From Blautia faecicola (GTDB lineage: Bacteria; Bacillota; Clostridia; Lachnospirales; Lachnospiraceae): a stretch of DNA of 64,000 bases. Below, one piece after another: positions 50,760 to 60,167 of the stretch. The notes below the pieces were generated by a model. The model saw only the letters and a list, made by a program, of their open reading frames with translations. It was not told where the DNA came from and searched no databases. The translations under genes were made by a program, and so were the position numbers. Location: assembly GCF_004123145.1 (NCBI RefSeq), contig NZ_SDKC01000001.1, positions 3,443,501-3,507,500 of the forward strand. Direction: 5' to 3'. Numbering within the stretch: position 1 is the first letter of the stretch; each line of letters opens with the position of its first letter.

Positions 50760-52055
50760 TCAGACTTCTTTTGCCCAGTATTTTTCTGTCAGAAAATCCG
50801 TTCTCTTTCCGATCCGCCGCAACTCTTCTCCTGCCTCCTGATCTCCGCAGGCATATGCTTTCATCAGTCTTCCTTCTTCAAAACACAGTTCATCATGTAA
50901 CGGCATATACTCGGTAACAAGAAATAATACAAACTCAAGTGCTCTGTTCTCTCCATATACTCTTGGAAGTGGTTCCCCCGGATACTGTTCCAGTACAACC
51001 GCACGGCGCGCTTTTACAGCATCAATCAATGCGTCTTTGGTACATTCTTCTGAAAGCACGATCATCTTTGACAATCCAAACCAAGGGGAATTTACTGTTC
51101 CGTGAGAATCACTGCTTCCGACAACCGGTACGACATTTCCCTCTTCTCTCATCTGCTGCCACAGACTGATCTGCAGCTGATTTTCTTCCAGCGACTGTCC
51201 GCAGGTCAGTTCCAGCGCATCAAACGGATGGGTCTGTAACAGATATCGGTACATATCCCGACGGATATGATACGCTTCGTCCTGGATCCAGCAGGGATGC
51301 GCCATAATCGCCATACCGCCTGCTTCTCTTATGTTCCGGTAAACCCACAGCAGAGAAGCATATTCCCGGGTATTCAGCCCCTCCGGGATCTCCAGTTTGT
51401 TTTCTATTTCATCTACTTCCCGCTCATATTTTTCAGGATCCTCCCGGAAGATCTGGTTTATACTGTATGTACCGCCAAAATGCACCGTATGGCAGTTATT
51501 TTTTGGTGGATGTACTTCTTCTCCTGCGAACAACTGAAAACTCATCGGTATATCCGAAAATGCCCGGATTGCCTCCTGCGCAGGCTCATACTGTCCATGG
51601 TCTGTAATCGACAGAAAATCAAATCCTGACTTTCTGTAATTTGCCGCTACAATCGCAGGTCCTTCCTTTCCATCCGACCGGCACGTATGGCAATGCATAT
51701 CTCCACGATACGGACGCAATTTAAAATAATCCGGTTTTACAGAATATACCCGCAATTCACAACAATTTGTCCAGACACCGTCTTCCTGAATCTGTAACAG
51801 TACTACATATTGTTCTTCCTGTGTAAACCGATACCGAAACTGCAAATTCCCGTTGCAGTGTTGTACATCCAGCGCTTCATAACCTTTATCTGAACAATTA
51901 AGCAGCGTCTCATTCATCGGTATGATCTTCACCCGATACTTCTTTTTTTCATCAAATGCCGCATGCACTCCCAGTGGACGGATGGTAATCTCCGCTTCCC
52001 GTTCCGTACACAGGATTTTCGGGAAAATATCATAATATTCCAGTGTTGTTTTCAT
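50760..52055 (-). CDS. PHP-domain phosphoesterase, CehA/McbA type
   Basis: 431 residues: an N-terminal beta-sandwich (about 1-115) and a PHP metallohydrolase domain with RGDMHCHTCRSDGKEGP (H-x-H, Asp), LSITDHGQYEP, MAHPCWIQDEA and VGSSDSHGT. Characterised relatives hydrolyse phosphoesters or carbamate-type bonds. No signal peptide, so it is cytoplasmic. It lies 15 bases after the OPA-type carrier, which suggests that it works on what the carrier brings in. Confidence 0.85.
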   Translation of the reverse strand: MKTTLEYYDIFPKILCTEREAEITIRPLGVHAAFDEKKKYRVKIIPMNETLLNCSDKGYEALDVQHCNGNLQFRYRFTQEEQYVVLLQIQEDGVWTNCCELRVYSVKPDYFKLRPYRGDMHCHTCRSDGKEGPAIVAANYRKSGFDFLSITDHGQYEPAQEAIRAFSDIPMSFQLFAGEEVHPPKNNCHTVHFGGTYSINQIFREDPEKYEREVDEIENKLEIPEGLNTREYASLLWVYRNIREAGGMAIMAHPCWIQDEAYHIRRDMYRYLLQTHPFDALELTCGQSLEENQLQISLWQQMREEGNVVPVVGSSDSHGTVNSPWFGLSKMIVLSEECTKDALIDAVKARRAVVLEQYPGEPLPRVYGENRALEFVLFLVTEYMPLHDELCFEEGRLMKAYACGDQEAGEELRRIGKRTDFLTEKYWAKEV

Positions 52056-52070
52056 TCTTTCTCCTCCCTT

Positions 52071-53351
52071 TCATGAACCGGTATAAATATCTCTCCGGCT
52101 GTTTTTCCATCTTTTTAACACAACAAGACATACAATCATTCCTGTCGCAGCGCAAAAACACCAGACCATCTCTGTCCCTGTCCAGCCTGCTTTTTCTGCA
52201 GTCCATCCGAACAGAACACTTGCCACAGCACTGCCAAGATAAGTAACCGCATTCAATATGCCAGACACGGTCGCCACCTTTCCTTCTTTTTGAAAATGAA
52301 TTGGCAACAAACTGATAAATACGGTATTGACCGCTGTCATCATACTTGTCACAACTGCAAATACAGCAACCGTTCCATAAACAGAACTTCCGATTCCTGT
52401 TATCATAGTTACAAGAAATAAAAAGGCAATCGCATATCCGGCAGCGGCTGTTCCCGTTTCATTTTTAAAAATTTTTCGGTTTGTATAATCTGCAAGATAC
52501 ACCCCTGACAGATTCACAATCGGAAGTATCGTCGTCAGCAATACCGAAAAAGATGGTGCAATGAGAAAACGTTCTGTCAGGTACGTTGGAATCCAGGTTG
52601 TCAGTCCGTCTTTTAAAACTCCATGAATAAACGTAGCCACTCCTATCCACAGAATACCGGAAGCGAGGATTCTCTTTCCGGCTTCTTCTCTCTCCTGCTG
52701 TTCCTGCGGTTTTGCTGTCCTTACAGCTTTCCTGTGTATGAAACCAGCTCTCTGTTCCATTTTCAGGATGGACAGAAACCAGAAAACAGCCACTGCAAGA
52801 AGCCAGATTGCAGCAAACCAGAAACTATACTGCCATCCCTTTTTCTCTAACATAACCGCACTGAACAGATACGCACTCAGCATCCCGACCGGGCTGGTAA
52901 ATGATAACGCCAGGACAATCGATACGGTCTGTTTTCCATGTGTCATATCTGCAACCAGTCTCGCCATCGGCGGCCATACAAGTGCCTGACAGAGTCCGTT
53001 GATAAACCAGATCACCTGCATTCCTTTGATACTTTCTACAAAAGGAAAGGCGGCGTTTGCCAACGCCGCCCCCACCAGTCCCAGCATGACCAGTTTCCTT
53101 CCGGAAAAATGATCTCCCAGAACGCCACTGGGAAACTGTCCCAGTCCATATGCAAGGTAAAATGCCGCCGCAACACTTCCCAACTGTGTTTTTCCCCAGA
53201 TACCGGTCTGAGCCATTTCGCTCATACTGGCTGAAAAATTCAGTCTTCCCAGATAGATCGAGAAATATGTAACCCAACACACGACTCCAAAAAATATCAC
53301 ACTTCCCTTATCACTCAGCCCGGTCTTCTCCAATACTTTTTGTTTTTGCAT
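52071..53351 (-). CDS. MFS carrier of the organophosphate:phosphate antiporter type
   Basis: 426 residues, twelve predicted helices, with the OPA-family phrases WVTYFSIYLGRLNFSASMSEM and LGQFPSGVLGDHFSGRKLVM, WFINGLCQALVWPPMARLVA and DGLTTWIPTYLTERF (as in GlpT/UhpT). It should exchange a phosphorylated compound for phosphate. It lies between the ABC binding protein (24 bases) and the PHP esterase. Confidence 0.87.
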   Translation of the reverse strand: MQKQKVLEKTGLSDKGSVIFFGVVCWVTYFSIYLGRLNFSASMSEMAQTGIWGKTQLGSVAAAFYLAYGLGQFPSGVLGDHFSGRKLVMLGLVGAALANAAFPFVESIKGMQVIWFINGLCQALVWPPMARLVADMTHGKQTVSIVLALSFTSPVGMLSAYLFSAVMLEKKGWQYSFWFAAIWLLAVAVFWFLSILKMEQRAGFIHRKAVRTAKPQEQQEREEAGKRILASGILWIGVATFIHGVLKDGLTTWIPTYLTERFLIAPSFSVLLTTILPIVNLSGVYLADYTNRKIFKNETGTAAAGYAIAFLFLVTMITGIGSSVYGTVAVFAVVTSMMTAVNTVFISLLPIHFQKEGKVATVSGILNAVTYLGSAVASVLFGWTAEKAGWTGTEMVWCFCAATGMIVCLVVLKRWKNSRRDIYTGS

Positions 53352-53375
53352 ATAGCTTTCCCCTGCAATCTATTT

Positions 53376-54710
53376 CTACTGTGCTGCCCAGTATTCGTCT
53401 AGTGCCTGCTGTGCGATCTCTGCTGCTTCGTCCAATGCTTCTTTTGCCGGAACATTTTCAATCTCGATCAGATCACATGCATCTGACAACGCCTGTTCCA
53501 CTTTACCTGTCGGATCGACCCATTTTTTACGACCGATCTCCGCCTGTTCGATCGGAATCAGCGCCTGTGGATTTTCCTCAAGATATGCTTTATACTCTTC
53601 ATCCTCTTTTACAGAACTGCGAACCGGTACATATCCTGTTTTCATGGAAAATTCTTTTGTTCCCACTGTGTTCAGATAAGTCAGCCATTTAAAGGCAGCC
53701 TGTTTTTCCTCTTCCGGAGCCTTCTTTACGATTGCCATCGCAATTGGGTCTACATACGGATTTGGCTCATGATCATTAAATCCAGGCTGTACATGTGCCG
53801 CAATAATATCAAAATCCAGATCTCCCTGATCTCCACTGGATCCGACATAACCGCCTGCGCGTCCCTGCATTACATCATCAATGGTTTTATACCAATACTC
53901 CCATCCATCTCCACCGAAATGAATACCCATGATTTTTTCTTCGTTGATCCACTGACGTGCTGTCTCCAGCGCCTCAACAAATTTGTCGCTGTTAAACGTA
54001 ACGGTTTTTCCGTCCTCACTTACAATCGAAGCTCCGTTACTGTATGCCATATCCATCAGACAGTCCATACCGGACATCGGTTCGAATCCAAAGAAATCAT
54101 CTACATCTGAATAATGTTCCTGAAGTTTGCGCGCTGCGTCAGCTACATTCTGCCAGGTTGCAAAGACTTCGTCCGGATCCAGTCCCACTTCTTCAAACAT
54201 ATCTTTCCGGTAATAAACTACCTGGGTAGTACCCCATGCCGGAAGACTGTATACATGTCCCTCATCATCCCGGCAGTAATCCAGGAATGCATCAATGATA
54301 TCATCCTTGTCAAAGTCCGGATCTGCAGCAATATAATCATCCAGATACTCCACAACGCCTTTTTCCGCAAAGGTCGTTGCTGTCTGATGGGTTCCGAGAT
54401 AACATGCCGGCACTTCACCGGAGGCAACTGCTGCCTGCAGCATCTTTGAAGTCTCATCATAACTGGACTGTACGACTCCTTTTACAACCACTTCATCCTG
54501 TGATGCATTGAATTCTGCAATTGTCTCTTCCATGGTCTCTCCAAGTATTCCGCCCAGACCATACCAGAATTCGATTTCTACCGCTCCGTTTGTTCCTTCG
54601 TTTCCATTGTCTGTTTTGGCAGATGAATTTCCCCCTTCACCGGATCCGCCGCAACCCGCTGTAGTTACCAGTGTCACCATTGCCAGTAGCATTGCCATTT
54701 TTTTCCTCAT
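53376..54710 (-). CDS. ABC sugar-type substrate-binding lipoprotein (UgpB/MalE class)
   Basis: 444 residues with a lipoprotein signal (AMLLAMVTLVTTAGCGG) and the family 1 binding-protein fold (IEFWYGLGGILGETMEETIAEFNASQDE, VYSLPAWGTTQVVYYRKDMFEEVGLDPDE). The phrase GYVPVRSSVKEDEEYKAYLEENPQ is also typical. The FWYGLGG start resembles glycerol-phosphate binders of the UgpB type, which would match the phosphoesterases next door, but the ligand is not determined. Confidence 0.87.
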   Translation of the reverse strand: MRKKMAMLLAMVTLVTTAGCGGSGEGGNSSAKTDNGNEGTNGAVEIEFWYGLGGILGETMEETIAEFNASQDEVVVKGVVQSSYDETSKMLQAAVASGEVPACYLGTHQTATTFAEKGVVEYLDDYIAADPDFDKDDIIDAFLDYCRDDEGHVYSLPAWGTTQVVYYRKDMFEEVGLDPDEVFATWQNVADAARKLQEHYSDVDDFFGFEPMSGMDCLMDMAYSNGASIVSEDGKTVTFNSDKFVEALETARQWINEEKIMGIHFGGDGWEYWYKTIDDVMQGRAGGYVGSSGDQGDLDFDIIAAHVQPGFNDHEPNPYVDPIAMAIVKKAPEEEKQAAFKWLTYLNTVGTKEFSMKTGYVPVRSSVKEDEEYKAYLEENPQALIPIEQAEIGRKKWVDPTGKVEQALSDACDLIEIENVPAKEALDEAAEIAQQALDEYWAAQ

Positions 54711-54731
54711 CCTTTTTCCTCCTTACATCGT

Positions 54732-55571
54732 TTATTCTTTCACTGCTGCATCATTGGTAATTCCATTCAGGATCCAACGCTGCCCAATCAGAAACAGTAA
54801 TAACAGCGGGAATACGATAACACAGCACGCCGCCATGATCGTTCCCCATTTCAGACCATACGCACCTTCTGAAGTAAAGAAAGACTGTAATCCCATACTT
54901 ACCAGATACTGCGTCTTATTATGTAACAACAGTGACGGCCACAGATAACTGTTGTAGCATCCCAGGAAAGAAAGCAGTCCAAGTGTCACAAAAGAAGATG
55001 CCGACATCGGTGCAACCACCCACCACAGAATCTTCCAGTGCCCCGCTCCATCGATTCTTGCAGCTTCTACAATTCCCGGATTAATCTGAGTAAATGTTGT
55101 TCTTAAAAAGAAGATATTAAAAATACTCGCACAGCTCGACACCACATATCCCGCATGAGAATTCATGAGTCCCATTTTCGACAGGATTACATAAGACGGT
55201 ACATACGTTGTTGTAGCCGGCATGATATAAGTCACCATGATCAGTGTGATCAGCAGTTTTTTCCAGCGAAACCGGATATGTGTCAGCGCATAAGCGAACA
55301 TTGCTGAGTTAAACAGGACCACTACGGTAATAATAATCGCCGTGTAGGCACTGTTCCACATATATCGTAAAAAGGTTCCATCTGCCAGAGCATCCGCATA
55401 ATTCCCCCACTGTGCGATCGCCGGTAACACTTTCGGCGGCACAGCCCAGATCTCATCTTTTGTTTTTATGGAGTTTGTAAACATCCACAAGAAGGGGAAT
55501 GCAATAATGAAGCTGATACATATCAGTGCAAGATGCACTGCAAAATTTTTTATTTTTTTTCTTCCCTGCAT
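54732..55571 (-). CDS. ABC sugar-type permease, UgpE/MalG class
   Basis: 279 residues, six helices, EAA loop EAARIDGAGHWKILWWVVAPMSASSFVTLG. Starts MQGRKKIKNFAVHLALICIS. Second permease of the importer; follows the first by 13 bases. Confidence 0.92.
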   Translation of the reverse strand: MQGRKKIKNFAVHLALICISFIIAFPFLWMFTNSIKTKDEIWAVPPKVLPAIAQWGNYADALADGTFLRYMWNSAYTAIIITVVVLFNSAMFAYALTHIRFRWKKLLITLIMVTYIMPATTTYVPSYVILSKMGLMNSHAGYVVSSCASIFNIFFLRTTFTQINPGIVEAARIDGAGHWKILWWVVAPMSASSFVTLGLLSFLGCYNSYLWPSLLLHNKTQYLVSMGLQSFFTSEGAYGLKWGTIMAACCVIVFPLLLLFLIGQRWILNGITNDAAVKE

Positions 55572-55584
55572 CCTGATTCCCCCT

Positions 55585-56505
55585 TTAATTATAAAATACT
55601 GTCTTCTTGGATACTTCGGTTTCTATAAGAGATAATACAACCGTAATCAATACCAGCACAATTGCAACCGCAGATGCTTTTCCGGTATTAAAGTTACGAA
55701 ATGCCTCCTGATAGTAATAATACAACAAAGTTCTCGTAGCTCCGGCAGGTCCTCCCTGTGTCAGCACCTGGATCTGGTCATATGCCTGAAGTGAACTGAT
55801 GGTTGACATAATAACCAGGAAAAATGTAGTAGGAGAAATCATTGGAATAATAATTTTCCAGAATCTCCAGAAACTGTTTGCTCCGTCGATTGCTGCCGCT
55901 TCCAGCAGATTCTGCGGAACTTTCCGGATGGCTTCCATATAGAAGATCATCGTCCATCCTATGGACTTCCACACTGTCACGATCAAAACACTCAGCATAG
56001 CTGTCTCACTGCTCTGTGTCCACTGAGAACCCGGTAATCCAAACAGTTCCAATACAAAGTTCAGAATACCAACACGCGGTTCAAAGATCCAAGACCATAC
56101 AACACTGACCGCTACCATCGGCGTGATATAGGGAGCAAATATTACCGTTCGATAGATTCCGGTTCCTCTTCTCGCCCCATTCATTGCCAGTGCTACCAGA
56201 AGTCCGATCACAATAGATGGCACGGTACTTCCCAGCGCAAATACCAGTGTGTTCCAGAGTACTTTTCCAAAGTTCGGATCTTTTAACAAACTGGTATAAT
56301 TCTTCAACCCCATAAAGTGAATATTTTCTGACATCATATCCCAGTCTGTAAAGCTAAGCCCTCCGGACCAGATGATCGGTATGATCCAGAACACCAGTAA
56401 CGGTATCATTGCCGGCAGGATAAAAAGAAAACCCATCATATTTTCTTTTCGCGAATATTTTTCTTTTACAGCTCGTTTTTTTCCTTTTCCCATGAATCCC
56501 TTCAC
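55585..56505 (-). CDS. ABC sugar-type permease, UgpA/MalF class
   Basis: 306 residues, six helices, EAA loop EAAAIDGANSFWRFWKIIIPMISPTTFF. GTG 56505 follows GGAGG by six bases; ATG 56493 is an alternative. No ATPase gene is in the operon, so a shared MsmX/UgpC-type ATPase elsewhere must energise it. Promoter: minus-strand extended -10 TGATATAAT (56530-56538). Confidence 0.9.
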   Translation of the reverse strand: MKGFMGKGKKRAVKEKYSRKENMMGFLFILPAMIPLLVFWIIPIIWSGGLSFTDWDMMSENIHFMGLKNYTSLLKDPNFGKVLWNTLVFALGSTVPSIVIGLLVALAMNGARRGTGIYRTVIFAPYITPMVAVSVVWSWIFEPRVGILNFVLELFGLPGSQWTQSSETAMLSVLIVTVWKSIGWTMIFYMEAIRKVPQNLLEAAAIDGANSFWRFWKIIIPMISPTTFFLVIMSTISSLQAYDQIQVLTQGGPAGATRTLLYYYYQEAFRNFNTGKASAVAIVLVLITVVLSLIETEVSKKTVFYN

Positions 56506-56529
56506 TTCCTTCCTCCATTTGTTACAGAA

Positions 56530-56639
56530 ATTATATCATTTCCTTCCTTTCATCTACATATCCCAGTTTGCCATTCCCTATCATTTTTTGTCATTTTGCA
56601 CATAGAATCGTTCTTTTCACCATTTTTATGTGTTATAAT
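56530..56639. promoter_or_regulatory. Divergent promoters of the ABC operon and the YesM/YesN genes
   Basis: Minus strand extended -10 TGATATAAT (56530-56538) and plus strand extended -10 TGTTATAAT (56631-56639). The 100 bases between are where the YesN-type regulator would be expected to bind; no clear repeat was identified. Confidence 0.6.
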
Positions 56640-56678
56640 AACCATATTCTATATATCTGACTTTTTGGAGGGATTTTT

Positions 56679-58484
56679 ATGAATATTTTCCAGAACCGGA
56701 GCATGGTGCATAAAATATGTCTGATTTCTATTTTCTGTCTTACCATACCTTCCCTGCTTTTTTCTTTTTATCTGTATAAACGGCAGTCCAATGAATTCTA
56801 TCGTCAGCTGTTAAAAGAGCAGAATCTTTCTATTGAACAGACCGCTAATTCTGTCAATTCTGTTTTGTACTCTATCAATGAATTGTCACATGATCTTGCA
56901 TACAGTGATCCTCTGTTTACTTTTGTCTCCAGGCAGTATCGTGTCGGTCTTGAAAAATATCCGATCTGGGCAAAAAAACAATTAAATGAAGTAATCTCTT
57001 CGATAAAATATTCTCTGAAATTCCAAAATCTCGGGATCAGTGCAGCCAATATCTTTACCACACAGACCTCCGAACAGGAGGGCGATTACTTCTGGTCCTT
57101 CCATCGTCTGGCTGATCTTCCTTTTTTTCAGGAATTTGCAGTATCCGAACAGTTTTCTGCTTTGTACTATCTGAATCCGAAAGATACCAAAGCCTTTCAT
57201 GAAGTCTGTGGTTACACCTCTGCCTCTGCAGACAAAGATATTATTCTGATTATTCAGAAGATTCTTAACTCTTCCTCCGATTTCTGTATGGGGTATCTGA
57301 TTTTCGAATGTTCCCCGGCGAAAATCTTTCCATCCACATTTTCTTCTCAGAACGGAAATTATTTTGCCTGGTTTGAAACTTCTCACAGAAGTTACGGAAA
57401 TATAAGTATTTCTGATACAGATAAATTACCGGAACATTCCCCCGATACTTCTGCTTTTTCTATTACCGTAGATCACCAGCAATACATCGGATGCTCATTG
57501 AAAAATTTTGATATTACAGTCTTCAGTACACAGCCTTTGCTTACAGATGCCTATAAGCTTCCTGCTTTCAGTCTTTCTCTGATACTGGCTGTATCCGCTC
57601 TGATTCAGCTTACAGTTCTGACCATTTTCATCCGAAAATCCTTTGATCAGCTGCACAAGGATCTGACGCTTATGGATAGGATCATCGTCGATGGATTTCA
57701 CGAAAAAATCCCGGAAGTCCGCACTGATGAAATCGGTATGATTGCTCACCGATACAATATTCTGCTTGATAAGATCAATGCCCTGATTCAGGAAACCGTA
57801 CAGAAAGAAACTGCTCAGTCACATGCGCAGCTGAAAGCACTGCAATATCAGATCAATCCGCATTTTATCTATAACACCCTCAGTGTTTTCTCCGGATACG
57901 CCTCGCAAAACGGACAGGATACCCTTGCAGAATCTATCGCTTCTTTCGGTCAGATTCTGCGTTATAATATTAAAAATGACAGTTTGTATGCTTCCATTGA
58001 TTCCGAGTTACACTGTGCATACTCTCTGATCAATGTATACAATATCCGTTATTTTAATCAGATTCAACTCACCGTGGATGTTCCCCCGGCTCTGAAACAG
58101 TTTCGTATCATCAAATTCTTACTGCAACCGCTTTTGGAAAATTCCATCCTGCATGGTCTTGATCAGCCGGGTACTTCTCTGGATATTTTTCTTTCCATAT
58201 GTCTTACGGATGACTTTCTTAATATCGAACTCTCTGACAACGGAAAAGGTATGTCCCCGGAACGTCTTGCAGAAGTTCTGAACTACATGCAGCATCCTTC
58301 CGAAGAACTTCCGGCTTCTTCCAAAGGTTCTTTTATCGGTCTTCAGAACATCTACCGGCGCCTGAAACTGTTTTACGGACAGTCTGCACAGCTTTATATC
58401 GAAAGTGAAGAACAGTGCGGAACTATGATCACCCTGCATTTTCCTGCGATTTTTTCAGAGACTGCCGGCAACCTGCAATCATAA
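56679..58484 (+). CDS. YesM-type sensor histidine kinase
   Basis: 601 residues. Transmembrane helix near 11-29, a ~270-residue extracellular sensor, second helix near 295-320 (SLILAVSALIQLTVLTIF), HAMP, then the His_kinase box LKALQYQINPHFIYNTLSV with His395 and the ATPase motifs LLQPLLENSILHG and IELSDNGKGMS. This class usually controls neighbouring oligosaccharide ABC importers, here the divergent operon. Confidence 0.93.
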   Translation: MNIFQNRSMVHKICLISIFCLTIPSLLFSFYLYKRQSNEFYRQLLKEQNLSIEQTANSVNSVLYSINELSHDLAYSDPLFTFVSRQYRVGLEKYPIWAKKQLNEVISSIKYSLKFQNLGISAANIFTTQTSEQEGDYFWSFHRLADLPFFQEFAVSEQFSALYYLNPKDTKAFHEVCGYTSASADKDIILIIQKILNSSSDFCMGYLIFECSPAKIFPSTFSSQNGNYFAWFETSHRSYGNISISDTDKLPEHSPDTSAFSITVDHQQYIGCSLKNFDITVFSTQPLLTDAYKLPAFSLSLILAVSALIQLTVLTIFIRKSFDQLHKDLTLMDRIIVDGFHEKIPEVRTDEIGMIAHRYNILLDKINALIQETVQKETAQSHAQLKALQYQINPHFIYNTLSVFSGYASQNGQDTLAESIASFGQILRYNIKNDSLYASIDSELHCAYSLINVYNIRYFNQIQLTVDVPPALKQFRIIKFLLQPLLENSILHGLDQPGTSLDIFLSICLTDDFLNIELSDNGKGMSPERLAEVLNYMQHPSEELPASSKGSFIGLQNIYRRLKLFYGQSAQLYIESEEQCGTMITLHFPAIFSETAGNLQS

Positions 58485-58513
58485 CACCACACAAAATATA
58501 TCGAGGTGACAAC

Positions 58514-59992
58514 ATGGCTTTACATAATATTTTAATTGTTGATGATGAGTACTATATCTGTGAAGGGCTGCACAAAAAACTCGTTCAGCTGAACCATCCC
58601 TGCATCGGTGAAATACTCACCTGCTTTTCCGGTGAGGAAGCGATTTCCGTGTGCAAAACTTATAAACCACATATTATTTTTACAGATATCAAGATGAGCG
58701 GCATCAATGGAATTGAACTGATTCATGCTCTGCGGGAAACTCTCCATCCGGTTCAGTTCATTGTTCTCAGCGGATATGATGATTTTGAATATGTCCGTGG
58801 TGCGTTTCAAAATGGCGCTATCGACTATCTTCTGAAACCGGTTCTGAACGATGATCTGACACGGGTAGTCGCTGCCGCACTTTCCACACTGGACGCGAAT
58901 TATCGGGATCCCGGAAAACAACGGGGAACTCTCTTTCAGTTTTCCGCCGATGTACTTCGAAAAATAGTTTCCCTGCCGATATCTGCTCCAGTTCCTGCTT
59001 CACTTATTACCAACATGGAGCAGATCGGTATCGGTCCGAATTGCTGTATCGCTCTTGTTGCTTCCCTGACACCATGGAATTCCGATGAAGCAACCGCGTA
59101 TAGCAACCAGATTTACGACAATTTTCACCATGTACTGTGCAACACGATAGCAGAATCCAAACTTTGCATTCTCTGTGATGCAAAAGATTACGAATCGCTG
59201 CTGGCTTTTCTCTCTTCCTCTGTCAGCAGTTCTGCCACACTTGCCTGCAGTGTCACCGCAGCATATCCGGTCATGCAGGTTGCAGAGCTGTACCAGACAG
59301 CAGAAGAACTGCTCGCTCTGCGGCTTCTTTATGGCTATGGAAAAATTTTTACCACGATGGAACAGGGACACAGCGCGGAACTGTCCCCAAGATTAAAACA
59401 TCTGGTCACACAGTTTCTGGAAAATCCTTCCTTAATCTCCGGCAATGCGCAGCGTACCACTTTTTACAGGGAAATAGAGAAATTATCTCTGCCGGATCTT
59501 CGGAATTTTTTTCAGTATTTTAATGAAATACTTAACCTGACCATTTTAAATTCCAACACCGGCAGAAAAAATTCTCCAAAAGTTTCTCTTTTTGACTTTG
59601 CCACCTACAGAGAACTGGAAGAATATTTTTATAACCGGCTAAATGAATATGCAAAAACAGCGATACACACCCGGCAGACCCTTGATTCCATGACTCTGAT
59701 CCGAAATTACATAGATCTTCATTATATGGAAAATCTTACGCTGACGGATCTCGCCGACCGTTTCTTTATCAGTTATTCGTATCTGAGTAAGTCATTCCGA
59801 AAGACTTTTCATATGTCGTTTCAGGAATATTTGCGGATGCTCCGGATGGAACAGGCATTAACGCTTCTTAAAGATCCGGGACTTTCGATTCAGCAGATCG
59901 CTGCTCAGGTCGGATACGAAAATGCATTTAACTTTTCCCGTTCTTTCAAAGCACAGTATGGCGTCTCACCAAGCCATTTTCGCAATACCTGA
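58514..59992 (+). CDS. YesN-type response regulator (receiver plus AraC domain)
   Basis: 492 residues. Receiver with ILIVDDEYYICEGLHKKL and phospho-acceptor Asp58 in IIFTDIKMSGINGIEL, a long linker domain, and a C-terminal AraC double helix-turn-helix (LTLTDLADRFFISYSYLSKSF, LSIQQIAAQVGYENAFNFSR). The frame is open upstream into the kinase gene, but ATG 58514 with GAGGTG seven bases before it is the start. Confidence 0.94.
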   Translation: MALHNILIVDDEYYICEGLHKKLVQLNHPCIGEILTCFSGEEAISVCKTYKPHIIFTDIKMSGINGIELIHALRETLHPVQFIVLSGYDDFEYVRGAFQNGAIDYLLKPVLNDDLTRVVAAALSTLDANYRDPGKQRGTLFQFSADVLRKIVSLPISAPVPASLITNMEQIGIGPNCCIALVASLTPWNSDEATAYSNQIYDNFHHVLCNTIAESKLCILCDAKDYESLLAFLSSSVSSSATLACSVTAAYPVMQVAELYQTAEELLALRLLYGYGKIFTTMEQGHSAELSPRLKHLVTQFLENPSLISGNAQRTTFYREIEKLSLPDLRNFFQYFNEILNLTILNSNTGRKNSPKVSLFDFATYRELEEYFYNRLNEYAKTAIHTRQTLDSMTLIRNYIDLHYMENLTLTDLADRFFISYSYLSKSFRKTFHMSFQEYLRMLRMEQALTLLKDPGLSIQQIAAQVGYENAFNFSRSFKAQYGVSPSHFRNT

Positions 59993-60043
59993 CCGGATCA
60001 TATTCTGTATACAATCACGACCACCGGCTTGCCCTAACAAAAA

Positions 60044-60151
60044 GGAAACCGGGAAACTGAGAACAGTTTCCCGGTTTCCTTCACTGTAACATTACACTGA
60101 CCACCGGTCAATTCACTATATTTGACAAAAAATTCACATTGTTTTTATGCA
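60044..60151 (-). repeat. Repeat C copy 2 with strong hairpin terminator
   Basis: GGAAACCGGGAAACTG and CAGTTTCCCGGTTTCC (60044-60079) form a 16-pair hairpin that, on the minus strand, is followed by TTTTTG and ends the metallo-hydrolase transcript; it also lies right after the YesN gene. The remainder, TTGACC...TACAGT and TTTTTTGTCAA, TGTGAA, TGCATAAAAACAA, matches repeat C copy 1. Confidence 0.75.
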
Positions 60152-60167
60152 GAATCTCTTTTTCCTT

